Shown here in pieces: positions 1-11,467 of a DNA stretch of 64,000 nt. This stretch comes from Erythroxylum novogranatense. Its lineage: Eukaryota > Streptophyta > Magnoliopsida > Malpighiales > Erythroxylaceae. The DNA is taken from positions 67,121,523-67,185,522 of the forward strand of contig CM057228.1 of the NCBI GenBank assembly GCA_029891385.1, written 5' to 3'. Within the stretch, counting starts at the first letter, position 1. The number at the start of each line of letters is the position of its first letter. The notes below the pieces were generated by a model, which did no database searches, was not told the origin of the DNA, and was given only the letters and a program-made list of their open reading frames with translations. The translations under genes and the position numbers were made by a program.

Positions 1-207
1 TTCGTATATTCGATTCGCTTTCGATTCGCTCTCGATTTTGTTTTTCGTATTATGTTATTCGATTCCGTTTCGTTTTTCATTTCGCGTTATCGAATGCTTT
101 GTTTTTCGATTCGAAATTTCGATGCAAAATTTCCGTTTCCATTCGCTTTCGTTTCCTTTGCTTTTTGTTTTCCAGTTGGGGTCCGGTCTTCGGATTGGGT
201 CCCAACA
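1..207 (+). mobile_element. Element A, 5' LTR (3' end only)
   Basis: This is the right end of a long terminal repeat cut by the window edge. It ends GGGTCCCAACA and is followed by a primer-binding site. The same 207 bases recur at 12408-12614 without indels. By eye about 17 positions differ, nearly all transitions, so the insertion is old. The start of this LTR lies outside the window. Confidence 0.85.
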
Positions 208-211
208 GTTA

Positions 212-225
212 TGGTATCAGAGCCC
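212..225 (+). other. Primer-binding site of element A (tRNA-iMet type)
   Basis: The sequence TGGTATCAGAGCCC lies four bases after the LTR end. It is the usual plant retrotransposon complement to the 3' end of initiator methionine tRNA. Confidence 0.85.
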
Positions 226-774
226 AGTATTAGGATCATACTTGGGCGTATATGTTTGTTAAGAGTTTTGAATCGATTTGAGGGAATTAGTGAGAATGTG
301 AATATGATGTGGTGGCACCAAAATGATTGTTTGATTTGGGTGTTAAGAATATGATTGATTAGAAACATGTGCTTGTGGAACTTAAGATTTGAATTTCGTG
401 ATGAATTGGGAGAAATTGATATAGACTATACTTTCGTGAGATGAAAAAATGACTATTTGTTAAATGATGATTGAACCATATTAGGGTTCCTTAAGAAATG
501 GACCATTGACTTGTGTCCATATGTGAATGAACAATGAGTTATGAATATAGTGATTTGATATGATATGAGTGGTATGAGATACAAGAAGTGAAATATTGTG
601 ACAAGATTGAGATACATATATGATGAGGAAATTAGATAAGAAAAAGTGATTGATAATGATTTTGAAAAGAAATTAGTAAAAAAGTGGTTAATGATCTTCG
701 TTTAGAAAGAAATTATATGTAAGGATGAGTTACTCGGTGTTTCATCACATATGAATTTCGAGGACGAAATTCTT

Positions 775-790
775 TTAAGAGGGGGAGAAA
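775..790 (+). other. Polypurine tract of element A
   Basis: A purine run AGAGGGGGAGAAA directly precedes the TGTTGG start of the 3' LTR, as expected for the plus-strand primer of a gypsy element. Confidence 0.8.
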
Positions 791-1059
791 TGTTGGACCC
801 CGATTTTTGAGTAAAATTTAGAAATATGAAATGAAAGTAAATGAGTGGTTTTATATATGTATTGTGAAATAAAAGTAATAATGCTCTGAGGAAATTCATA
901 AGAAAAGAATGATTTTAATTTTGATATCTTCGGGTTTTGAGTAGATTGGTATGTTTTATGAAATTAAAGTGGATGAGTTGATTGAAATGAAGTTAAATAG
1001 CAAGAACTAAAAAGAAAAAGTGTGACAATTTGAAGAATTTAAAAAGTTTGACTTTTTGA

Positions 1060-1750
1060 CCATTGAGAGTTGACTTTTGATTTAGTCAAAATTTGAGAAA
1101 ATGTTCTACATGAAACTTGTAGGTTATGTTGAGAGTTTTCTGTATCCATAAAGTTTGTAATTTTTCGATATCGGAAGTGAAAGTTATGATCAGTCAAAGT
1201 TTAGGTGTGTTATCGGTTGACTTATGTTATGACTAAACCTTTGACTGAGAAATTGACCTAGTTAATGGTTGAATTTGCTTCTGAGTTCTTCATGAAAGAT
1301 TTAGATAATGTTTTGATCTTTATTTTGATATAAAGTATGGAATTTTTCAATCAAGGAATAATAAGTTATGATTTTTACAAGTTTCTGTTATGATTTTAAC
1401 ATGATTATTCGAGGACATAACTTTTGACTGACAAATTGACTTCATTAGAGGTCAAATTGATTTTTCTGTCCTTCATAAAAGTTGTAGGTGACCTTCTGAT
1501 TTTCGCACTGATATAAAATATGAGGTGTTCAGAATTTGGAGTTAAAAGATATAAATTTTCAAAGTTAAATATTGTTTAGGTTTACATTAAATTGTGGCAG
1601 TACATTTGATTGGCTTTTTGACATCTTTAGAGACAAAATTGATTTTTGAGTTCTACATGGAAGTTGTAGAGCTTCCTTCAAACTTTCCATAGAGACTAAA
1701 TTTGTCAAATTTGGAATTCGAAATCAAGAGCTATGATTTTTGAAAAAATT
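1060..1750 (+). repeat. Degenerate tandem repeat in LTR A, about four units of ~180 bp
   Basis: Recurrent phrases mark the units: a 'gac-aaattga' stretch, then 'gttctacatgaaagttgtag' or a variant, then a 'tcaaatttggaattc' or similar stretch, then 'agttatgatttttgaaaa'. They return near 1060-1230, 1230-1400, 1410-1590 and 1590-1750. The units are strongly diverged, so the borders are approximate. Confidence 0.55.
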
Positions 1751-1790
1751 CGGATATATATATATATATAATCATATATATATATATTTT
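1748..1790 (+). repeat. (TA)n microsatellite
   Basis: Two runs of alternating TA are separated by a short 'atcat' interruption. Confidence 0.9.
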
Positions 1791-1814
1791 TGAAAAAAAA
1801 AACTCAGAAGCTCT

Positions 1815-1844
1815 CTCGCTAGGGCGATACGTCGCCCTAGCGAG
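1815..1844 (+). repeat. Perfect GC-rich hairpin in LTR A
   Basis: A 13-base arm CTCGCTAGGGCGA (1815-1827) is followed by the loop TACG and the exact reverse-complement arm (1832-1844). It stands out as GC-rich in an AT-rich LTR. Other LTRs in this window carry comparable dyad-rich blocks with different words. Confidence 0.9.
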
Positions 1845-2099
1845 GAGGGTCCAAAATTAACTATTTTTATTTTTATTTTTTTATTTTTTAATTATTTAAT
1901 TTTTATTTCCAGATTATAGGAAATATGACTCCTCTTCAATCTTTCATTCATATCTTTTCCGTCCGACATCCGATTGACTTGGTTTTTGAAGCGTTGGATT
2001 CCTAAGATAATGAATTTCATTTTTACGGGAAATTTGCAAATTTTTGAGAGTAAATTAAGGATGATTAATTTAATCAAAGTGAGTGGACTAATTTTCTAA

Positions 2100-2600
2100 A
2101 CAAGGTTCGATATTTTGAGAAATTCGGGATCTATAGAGATCCGATTGAAGTGATTGTCGAGACAAAAAAAAATTAAGACATGGGGCTACAAGGCATATGA
2201 AGAAAGTAAATTTCAATTTTGCCCCTAAGACTTTCAATTTCTGAATTGAAGTTCGGACTAGTGTGTAGTCTTGGATGAGAGAACATCTGAAAGTATTTTG
2301 GGCATAACTTTTGCTATGGTAATCGAAATGAGGCGATTCTTATTTTGAATTAAACTAGAGACATAAGGCTACAATTTTTATGAAGACATCAAATTTCAAT
2401 TTTGTGTTTAAGAATGTCAATGTTTGGATGGAAATAATCGTACATGAAAAATGTGTTAGAATATGAACATATCTGAAATGTTTTGAGCATAACTTTTGAT
2501 GTAGTGCTCCGAATTGGATGATTCTTGTGGCATTATCAAAACTAAGACATAGAGGAACATTTCTCTAGAAGATAGTTTTAACAAATTCCTTCAAATTGAT
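2100..2600 (+). repeat. Second degenerate tandem repeat in LTR A, about three units of ~180 bp
   Basis: Units share 'gcataacttttg', then a 'tccgattgaagtgattc'-like stretch, then 'agacata-ggctacaa', then 'catcaaatttcaattttg'. The best-preserved unit starts are 2302 and 2487 (185 apart), with an earlier, weaker unit near 2118. Related single units occur at about 18270 and 48322. Confidence 0.55.
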
Positions 2601-3637
2601 AGTGCGAATCAGATCCGAAAGTAAGCATGACTAAAAGTAAAGTCCAGGGGCATAATGGGAAGAAGGCTTTGAATGGAGGGACAAAAGGGTCATTTGACCC
2701 TCATTTAATGACTTGGCAAGTTGAGTGTCGTATAAGGCTTGAGAACTTGGAGACCCACGACTTTTATGAACAAAAGAAGAAGAGAATAAGAAGAGAGAAT
2801 GGAAGAGAAGAGTCGGCCATGGAGAAAGAAGTGGGAGAAACCAAATTTTCGAATTTTTGGGGGCTTTTAGCATGAGTTTTGAGTGGATTTTCAAGAGGAA
2901 AAAGATGGAAAATGAAGAAAGCCTACTTTGGGAACTAAGAAATCCGAAATTTGGAAGAGAATGAGGTAAGAAAAAATTTTGAACTTTGAGATTTTCTTGA
3001 GTTTTTGGTTGCTTTAACATGATAATGATATGAGTTTGTTAATTCCATGATCAATTTTGGGAGATTTCATGATGAATTGATTTAATTTTAGATTTATGTG
3101 AGTTAGGGATTATGCCGAAATTTCATAATTTGTGGTTTTTAGCAATTATTGGCTTAGAATCATGGAAAATATTATGGATTGGTGAAATATGATACCAATT
3201 TTGAAGAATCTGTGTTTTATGATGTTAAATTTGGATAAATTAGTTTAGGTCAATTTTGTGATTTGGAGATTTTGGAGGTTTATAGTTTAGATAGCTAGAA
3301 GATATGGGGAATTGATGTTTTCTAAGCTCAATTTGAGTAAACATGTTATTGATGATATTGAATTTTGGATGGATATGTTTAGGTAATTTTAAAGTAGAAG
3401 AACAAAGGACACTTTGGTCAAATTGATGATCGGGACGAGTTCCTAGCATCATTTCGAGGTGGGTAGTATGTTTATTTATTGAATTTTAAGCTAAGCATTA
3501 ATATTTGAAAATTTAAGAAGCAAAATTTTTGATAAATTATTGTTTATGAAAATGTTTGAAAAATTAATTTTCGAAATAAATTTTACGAAAATGCAGTTCG
3601 AATTCTATGAATGATTTTAAAAATGTGAAATTGAATA

Positions 3638-3642
3638 AGTTT
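3638..3642 (+). repeat. Target-site duplication of N1 (left)
   Basis: AGTTT lies directly before the TGATAC start of N1 and is repeated at 11041-11045. This fixes both element borders. Confidence 0.95.
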
Positions 3643-4523
3643 TGATACAGCAACAACCTAGAATCAATGTCTAGATCACCTCCGTTTCAATGATTGTTCC
3701 CAAACCTAAATTCAATCAATCTAATAAGACCCTTCACCCCAAAACAAGCAAGGAATTGGTAACAAAGAGTATAAGATTGTAGGAATTGAATTAGCATACA
3801 AGTTAGAACTTACTTGATAAGTTGAATCAATCCTTAAGGTAAAACAAGCAAGAATCTCAATTCTCTCTTGAAGAATGCTTTCTAATTTTGATGATCTCTA
3901 AAACTTCGTGTTAATGGCTAAAGCAAAGGTTTAAATACCCTTTGCAATGTAAACCCTAACAAAGATAACCTAAAATCCTAAAGAAAGCCCAAAATATCAA
4001 AAGGCCTTCTTGAAACAAATCTGCCCAAGAATAAATCCCACATGGATTTGGGCTTCAAAACTAATTAAAATTGACTAGTCCTTGTCCAAATAGGATAAGA
4101 AAACCACAAAATAGAAGACTAACTTAAGAGGCGAATTGGGCTTTTAAACTAGGCCCACAAGCTTGGTTCCTTAAAATAAAACATGCACATGACTTTTTAA
4201 TGAAGCACATGCACACTTAATGCAAATCAGCCCATGAAAAGTCTAAAAGAAGTCCATATGCCCTTATAAGATAAAATAAGCCCAAGCCCATTGATTAGAC
4301 TTGTCTTGTGAAAATTAGCTAAGTGTTAGCCCTCTTGGTTTGAAGCCTCCAATGTGCACACACACTTAGGTGTCTTCTAGCTCTTCTCCAAGCTTGATCA
4401 ACAAAACTTCTTGAAGTTCTTGTGAAACAAAAGCTTGGAAATTGTCTTTGAGCTTGTTGGAGCGACTTTGTAATTGGACCCATTGGCATCCTCAAGTCTC
4501 CATTGCCTTGGTGAGTTGTATCA
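3643..4523 (-). repeat. N1 3' LTR (881 bp)
   Basis: It begins TGATAC and ends GTATCA. It is nearly identical to 10139-11040 apart from scattered substitutions and small indels. In the element's own (minus) orientation this is the downstream LTR. Confidence 0.9.
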
Positions 4524-4538
4524 TTCCCTCCCTCCTCA
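4524..4538 (-). other. Polypurine tract of N1
   Basis: Read on the minus strand, GAGGAGGGAGGGAA directly precedes the 3' LTR. The bases before it include the 'cgaggactaatcc' motif common at the end of gypsy internal regions. Confidence 0.8.
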
Positions 4539-4639
4539 AAAGGATTAGTCCTCGAATCAAGACCTACATTATCAAAGGAGATAAATCGAAACATTAAAAG
4601 TAGCACTAACACTATACTCTCTGGCAAATCCACCTATAG

Positions 4640-7600
4640 GCATTGTCATTGATGCGTTCAAGCACTTGAAAAGGACCATCCCTCTAGGATCAAACTTGGA
4701 CTTCCTTTGTTTAGAAATCTCTCCTTCTGAAGTGCACCCAAACCCAATCTCGTGTTCAAACTTCTTCTCCCTACGCCTTGATTGGCTCTTTGAGCATACT
4801 TCTTGTTCTTTTCCTCGATGTGCTGCCTAGCTTTCTCATGTATTGTTTTAACCAATTCGACCCTTTCTTGCCCATCTACATTAACAATCTCATTCAAGGT
4901 AAAGGCAACAAATCCAATGGAGTTAATGGGTTAAAACCATACACAATCTTAAATGGAGAATAACACGTAGAAGAATGAATGCTTCTATTATATGCAAACT
5001 CAATCAAAGGCAAACAATCTTCCCAAGCTTTCAAATTTTTACCCACTGAAGACATGATAAAGATCCTAAGGTTCTATTAACCACTTGGTTTGTCCATCTG
5101 TTTGGGGATGACAAGTTGTAGAAAACAAAAGCTTTGTTCCCAATTTATTCCATAGAACACGCCAAAAGTGACTTAAAACTTAGAATCCCTATCTGAAACA
5201 ATGGTTCTAGGAATGCCATGCAATCTAACAACATCCCTAAAAACAAATCAGCAACATGTGTAGCATCATCGATTTATGACATGCGATAAAATGAGCCATT
5301 TTACTAAATCGATCAACTACAACAAAGATCTATCACGTCCTTTCCTAGTCTAGGCAATCCTAACACAAAATCCATAGATATATCAATCCAAGGACTAATA
5401 GGGACGGTAGAGGCGTGTACAACCCATGTGGTTGCACCTTGGATTTAGGCGTGCCTCTGAGGCTACACAACTAGAGCAAACTCTTTCAACATCCTTTTTC
5501 ATGTTAGGCGATAAAAATGCTCTGTAATATGTCAAGTGTTTTAGCAATACCAAAATGTCCCATTAAACCTCCATCATGAGACTCCTAGCAAGCATCTCAC
5601 GCATAGAACAAGTAGGAATACATAGTTTATTATCTCTAAACAAATATCCATCATTCTATAAAACTTTTGAAAACAACTTGTTCACATGCATCATACACAT
5701 TAGCAAAGTCGAATCGATTTGTACAAATCTTTTATATACTCAAAACCAATCAACTTAGAACTAAGAGAAGAGATTAGAGCATACCTCTAGACAATGCATC
5801 GCGATAACATTTTCTTTACCTTGCTTGTATTTCACAACATATGGGAATGTCTCTATGAACTCCAACCACTTAGCATGTCTTTTATTTAACTTACCTTGGC
5901 CCTTAAGATGCTTCAAACTCTCATGATCGGTGTGAATCACGAATTCCTTTGGCCATAGATAATGTTGCCAAGTTTGTAGAGCTCTTACCAATGCATATAG
6001 CTCCTTGTCATAAGTGGAATACTTCATTTGAGCACCATTCAATTTCTCACTAAAATAGGCAATGGACGCCTTCCTGCGATAAAACAAACACCAATACCTA
6101 TCCGAGGCGTCACATTCAATCTCAAAAGTAGAAGAAAAATCGGTAAACTCAAAATAGGTGCAGAACAAAGTTTTTCTTTCAAAGTGTTAAAAGCAATTTC
6201 TGCGCCTCTCCCACTTAAATCCTACCTCCTTTTAACAATCTCGGTCGATGGAGCTGCAATGGAACTAAAATCTTTCCTGAACCTCCTATAGAAACTAGCA
6301 AGTCCATGAAAAGATCTCACCGACTAACACTTGTAGGTCTCGGCCACTCCCTAATTGCCTTGACCTTTTCTTGGTCCACCTCAATTCCATTAGAAGAAAC
6401 AACATAACCAAGAAATATGACACGATCCATGCAAAATGTACACTTCTTTAACTTAGCATACAACTTTTACGCCTAAGTGCATCTAACACAAGCCTAAAAT
6501 GCTCAATATGTTCATTAATGCTTTTGCTATAGATCAATATGTCATCAAAATATACCACAACAAACTTACCAATAAATGACCTCAAAACATGATTCATCAA
6601 ACGCATAAATGTACTAGGAGCATTAGTTAAGCCAAAAGGCATCCAAGCCACTCATATAAACCATGTTTTGTTTTAAGCGGTTTTCCATTCATCACCAATT
6701 TTCATTCTAATCGATGGTAACCACTCATAAGATCAATTTTGGTAAACACACATGCACCATGCAATTCATCAATCATATCATCCAATCTAGGTATGGGATG
6801 GCGATACTTTACCGTTATCTTGTTAATGACTCTGCAATCCACACACGCATGACTCCATCCTTCTTTGGAACCAATATCTTTGGCACAACACAAGGACTAA
6901 GACTCTCCCGATGTGTCCCTTTTGTAGCAATTCTTCCACTTGCTTTTGGGTTCCTTAGTTTCTTGAGATTAGCCCTATAAGTGGTCTATTTGGAATCTGC
7001 GCCCTGGGCATGAAGTCAATCGATGTTCTATTCCTCTAATAGCGGCAATTCCTTAGGCAACTCCTCGGGAAAACATCTCCATACTCTGCAAAAGAGAAAC
7101 AACACTACTAGGCAAACAAGTGGTCAAGGTCGATTCATTAAAATAAGCTTGCTTGTACAAAGTACAAACAAACATCTCCTTTCCACACAAGCAACCCTTA
7201 CATCTCTCATTTTGCATAGAAGTTTTGTTTCTTTCTACCCTCTCTCTCATTTGGGCCTTTTAATTGAATTTCTTTTGAGGCCTCTTTCCCCTTTTCTTCT
7301 CTCGGTCTCGGCCTCACTTTCTCTCTTTTCTTTTGATTTAGATTTTGTTCCCCTTTTGCAAGGTTCTCAACCTTCCCTCGATTTTGTATTGTCATGCTTT
7401 TCTTGAAGTTTTTGTCTGTCTTTGTTGCATTCCTCCATACTCCTTTTTAATTGCATTTGGTCCTCATATACCTCTTTTGGTGCCAATGGAGCAAGAACAA
7501 ATTTCGATCTCCATAGTAAATGAATACCTATTCTTAAAACCATCATGTAACACTCTTCTATCATATTGCCAAGGTCGACCGAGCAATAAATGACAAACAT

Positions 7601-7800
7601 GCATAGATGCGACATCACAAAGTACTTGATCGAATACTTTCTAATGGAGAAAGATCTGAGGACTTGTTTATTTACCTTGATTTCTCCATGTCATTCACCA
7701 TTGTAGTCTATCTGACTAGGGTGTTTCAAGCACTCCAACTCGAGTTTTCTACCATCAATGTACTAGCCACATTAGTGCAGCTTCCCCATCAATGATCGGG
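4640..7800 (-). pseudogene. N1 pol remnant (protease-RT-RNase H-integrase)
   Basis: Reverse transcriptase is seen at 6893-6702 ([20 protein letters not shown], then [11 protein letters not shown]) and at 6651-6448 with the catalytic YFDD box and the [12 protein letters not shown] motif. RNase H is at 6168-5761, with ECDASD, a DKELYAL segment and HTDHESLK. The integrase half (about 5700-4640) is badly broken; a C-terminal fragment at 4897-4658 retains an ARQHIEEKNKKYAQRAN stretch typical of gypsy integrase tails. The linker between gag and RT (7618-7053) is lysine- and glutamate-rich. Many frameshifts and stops separate these blocks, so no functional polyprotein can be made. Confidence 0.85.
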
Positions 7801-8009
7801 CTACAAATCTTCTCATGCACTAGGCATCTGGAATGAAAATATTTTCCCTTTGCTCAATTCCATCTTCCTTCACTTGAGCATTCAAAACTCGCCTAGTAAC
7901 AAGTAATTCACCCCAGGTACATCCTCAACTTCCACATCGGATCAATCTTCCAACTCGGGCATGGAAGTCAAATCATTTTCTTCCTCCTCGGACCTGACTT
8001 CTCCTCCTC

Positions 8010-9162
8010 TCACAAACATTGTTTTCTTGTTTGGGCATTGAGAAGCAATATGACCAACACCAAGACATTTAAAGCATTTAATAGTCTATGCTTTTCAGAA
8101 TTGGAACTAGAAGAACTTGGAGTTTTAAAAGTACCTTTTGGATCTGCCTTGTTCTTCTCTTCCTTTAACTTGTCTTTGTCCTTCTCATTTTCTTGGACCA
8201 TTTGAGTTCCAATTTGTAGTAGAGCTTGGGTAAGAAGCCTTATTGGAGCTTTTGTACTTGAGTTGCCTCTCCACCTTCATGGCCATATTCACCATCTCCT
8301 CTAACTCCACATAATGGTGCAATTCAATAACATTTGCAATGTCTTTGTTCAAACCAGCTAAGAAACGTGCCACGGTGGCTTCTCTTTCTTCTTCTACATT
8401 AGCCCTAATCATGGCTATCTCCATCTCCTTATGGTACTCTTCTACACTTTTGGTGCCTTGTCTCGAGGTTTGGAGCCTTTGATGGAGCTCCTATATAAGT
8501 AACTAGGCACAAACCTCTTCTTCATGACCCTCTTCATTTCAGCCCAAGTATCAATAGGATCCTCTCCATTCCTTCTTTTGTTCAAAACAAGTTGATCCCA
8601 CCAAATAAGTGCATAATCATGAAATTCCACGGCAAAGAAGCTTCACCTTCTTCTCCTCGAATAGTTATGGCATTCAAAATCATCTCCACCTTTCTTTCCC
8701 ATTCTAAGTAAGCTTACGGATCATTCTTACCTTGGAAAGATGGTATTTTCATCTTGATCTTGCCCAATTTCTATCCACATGCTAAACCTGTCTTCTCCCT
8801 TGCATTGTCTCGGCCTCTATAACCTCTTCCTCTTCCTCTATCATTCCGTCCCCTCTTCCACCAAATCGCCCTATGCCAATCTTCTTCATCTTCCCCATCA
8901 TCATATTCATCTTCATACTCATAGCGCAGGGAGTTGGCTCCCTAGCATTTTGCCTCCTTGTTGCACCATTAGATGAAGCCTCTCGTTGTAAATTCCTAAT
9001 GGCTTGATCTTGTCTATAAAATTTATCAACGACATCCACGAACATGTTTTCAATCCTTTGGAATTGATGTTGCATAGCCTCCAAAGTAAAGAATGTGTGT
9101 TGATCAGCCTCACTATTCTTTTCATCCTTGTCACTACCTTTACTATCCTTTGAATTGGACAT
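8010..9162 (-). pseudogene. N1 gag remnant with CCHC zinc knuckle
   Basis: Gag packages retrotransposon RNA into particles. The N-terminal part (9162-8782) is hydrophilic and includes an IENMFVDVVDKFYRQDQAIR stretch. The central capsid-like part (8630-8442 and 8424-8185) has WWDQLVLNKRRNG, RFVPSYLYR and AGLNKDIANVIELHHYVELE, a pattern common in plant gypsy Gag. A C-x2-C-x4-H-x4-C knuckle (CFKCLGVGHIASQC) is readable near 8075-8030 in a shifted frame. At least two frameshifts break the gene. Confidence 0.85.
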
Positions 9163-9937
9163 GATGTAAAACCTGCAAAAACACGTTAGAATAGCTCCTC
9201 ACACTCCCTCACGTGTTTCTCTCTAAATCAGATTGGATACCCTCGTGTTTCACTCAAGAAGATGGCTTTTACCCTTAAATGAGCTTACACTCTTGCCTTT
9301 TACCACTTTAGATTCTAGCACAGTTTTACTTATGGGATCAATCACTACCAACCAAATAAGCACAACAACAACGTAATTCAAAAGGAAAGCAATGAATACC
9401 TAAATAAAGGAAGAAAAACACAAAGTTAGATGCAATTTAATGTAAAGAAAACAATGAAGACAAAAATAAACACATACTAGATGGAGAAAGCGTATGTGAG
9501 CGATTTTTGGTGCCAATTGAGCAATATGAAACAAGATTACTCAATTCAAGTGTAATGGAAACAAAAGGAATGACAAAAAAAAAAACAACCAAAGAGTTGA
9601 AGAAAAGAGCGAAACTAGGAATTAAACTCGACCTAAACCCAAATTAATAAGAACATTCCAATCTGCCCAATTACTCAAGAACTTAAAGATAAGTAATTAT
9701 ATCAAAGACACACGTTTTGAAGCGAAGAGCGTAAATCTTGAAACAAGAAAGTGTTTCTTGGTGCAAGAAAACAAGTCTGGATGAGTTTCTTTAATGAAGG
9801 ATATGTTCTTGATGAATCTTGAATAATAAAAAGCGAAATTAAAGAATTCTTGAATGATCGATTAGTTCTTGATGAATCTTGCAAGCAAATCAACTCAAAC
9901 TCACAAAGATTCACAATCTTGATTTTCTTTTTTTAAA

Positions 9938-10046
9938 AACTTCTTTCTTTCTTTCTTTTCTTTCTTTTCTTCTTTTTCTTTCTTTCTTTCTTTCTTTTCT
10001 TTCTTTCTTTCTTTCTTTCTTTTCTTTCTTTATTTCTTCTTTTTTT
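9938..10046 (+). repeat. (TTTC)n-rich pyrimidine tract in the N1 leader
   Basis: An imperfect run of TTTC and TTTTC units spans roughly 110 bases between the gag start and the 5' LTR of N1. On the coding strand of N1 it is a polypurine (GAAA)n stretch. Confidence 0.9.
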
Positions 10047-10118
10047 CGAATTTTAATGATGAACTAACTATAATAATCAAGAACAAACAGAAAATTAAAG
10101 ATAAAGATTGAATTTAAA

Positions 10119-10138
10119 ACCTAGGCTCGATACAAAGA
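10119..10138 (-). other. Primer-binding site of N1 (degenerate tRNA-iMet type)
   Basis: Read on the minus strand, the bases after the 5' LTR are TCTTTGTATCGAGCCTAGG. This resembles the usual TGGTATCAGAGCC site with a few changes. The position right next to the LTR supports the call. Confidence 0.55.
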
Positions 10139-11040
10139 TGATACTGAACAACCTAGAATCAATGTCTAGATCACCTCCGTTTCAATGATTGTTCCCAAAC
10201 CTAAATTCAATCAATCTAACAAGACCCTTCACCCCCAAAATAGCAAGGAATTGGTAACAAAGAGTATAAGATTGTAGGAATTGAATTAACGCCACAAGTT
10301 AGAACTTACTTGATAAGTTGAATCAATCCTTAAGGTAAAACAAGCAAGAATCTCAATTCTCTCTTGAAGAATGCTTTCTAATTTTGATGATCTCTCTAAA
10401 ACTCGTGTTCATGGCTAAAGCAAAGGTTTAAATACCCTTTGCAATGTAAACCCTAACAAAGATAACCTAAAAACCCTAAAGAAAGCCCAAAATATCAAAA
10501 GGCCTTCTTGAAACAAATTTGCCCAAGAATAAATCCCACATGGATTTGGGCTTCAAAACTAATTAAAATTGACTAGTCCTTGTCCAAATAGGATAAGAAA
10601 ACCACAAAATAGAAGACTAACTTAAGAGGGGCGAATTGGGCTTTTAAACTAGGCCCACAAGCTTGGTTCCTTAAAATAAAACATGCACATGACTTTTTTA
10701 ATGAAGCACATGCACACTTAATGCAAATCAGCCCATGAAAAAGTCTAAAAGAAGTCCACATGCCCCTTATAAGATAAAATAAGCCCAAGCCCATTGATTA
10801 GACTTGTGCTTGTGAAAATTGGCTAAGTGTTAGCCCTCTTGGTTTGAAGCCTCCAATGTGCACACACACTTAGGTGTCTTCTAGCTCTTCTCAAGCTTGA
10901 TCAACAAAACTTCTTGAAGTTCTTGTGAAACAAAAGCTTGTACATAAATCTGAAATTGTGCTTTGAGCTTGTTGGAGCGCGACCTTGTAATTGGACCCAT
11001 TGGCATCCTCAAGTCTCCATTGCCTTGGTGAGTTGTATCA
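10139..11040 (-). repeat. N1 5' LTR (902 bp)
   Basis: It begins TGATAC and ends GTATCA, directly followed by the AGTTT target duplication. It is a close copy of 3643-4523. In the minus orientation of the element it is the upstream LTR that would hold the promoter. Confidence 0.9.
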
Positions 11041-11045
11041 AGTTT
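11041..11045 (+). repeat. Target-site duplication of N1 (right)
   Basis: AGTTT matches 3638-3642 exactly. Confidence 0.95.
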
Positions 11046-11373
11046 GATTTTATGATTGAAAGAAATATTTGCATACATTGTGATGATTTTGATTTATATG
11101 TGAATTGATTGATGAATTAATGATTTAAATTTTGGTTATAAAGTGACGAGTGACTTTTACATGCTTTAATGTGATATGTGATTGTGATATGAGAAATTTG
11201 AAAAGTAAGATTTTCGAAAAGTGCCTTCGGGCAATACGAATGTTCGATTTTTCGAATATGTGTTATGTGGGTTTGGTCAGATCCCATATGTGGGACGAGT
11301 GCGCACTTGTCTATTTTTCATATCCTTCTCCCGGCTACCCGCTAGTGATATGGAGCTCCGATTTCGGACTCCC

Positions 11374-11467
11374 TTCACGGCTACACTGGATTGCTATGCG
11401 GGAAAGTGTAATACGTTCTGTTCACGGCTATACAGGACCGCTATCCGGGAATGTGCAGTACGTTCTG
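11374..11467 (+). repeat. 47-bp tandem duplication in LTR A
   Basis: Two units starting 'ttcacggct' and ending 'acgttctg' lie head to tail at 11374-11420 and 11421-11467. They differ at several positions, so the duplication is old. Confidence 0.85.

Larger units (their letters stand above)
208..790 (+). mobile_element. Element A, short non-coding internal region
   Basis: Only 583 bases separate the two LTRs of element A. The region opens with a primer-binding site (212-225) and closes with the stretch typical of plant gypsy elements, a 'cgaggacgaaat' motif followed by a purine tract. No gag, protease, reverse transcriptase or integrase trace is visible in any frame. Either it was internally deleted or it belongs to a non-autonomous family that depends on proteins from another element. 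Confidence 0.75.
3643..11040 (-). mobile_element. Element N1: complete decayed Ty3/gypsy retrotransposon
   Basis: This 7398-bp element has TGATAC...GTATCA ends, two similar LTRs and a perfect 5-bp target duplication (AGTTT), inserted in the 3' LTR of element A. The coding order on the minus strand is gag with a zinc knuckle, protease region, reverse transcriptase, RNase H and integrase, which is the Ty3/gypsy order. All coding parts have frameshifts or stops, so it cannot be autonomous now. A clear chromodomain was not seen. Confidence 0.9.

Noticed and set aside
2627..3020. Frames of 82 (plus) and 129 (minus) residues in LTR A
   Set aside because: They overlap on opposite strands in a purine-rich LTR segment and have no recognisable motif.
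7023..7593. Plus-strand open frames of 127 and 82 residues
   Set aside because: They are antisense to the Lys/Glu-rich gag-pol linker of N1, whose minus-strand reading fits the family.
9879..10067. Open frame rich in Phe and Ser
   Set aside because: It is a translation of the (TTTC)n tract in the N1 leader and has no coding character.
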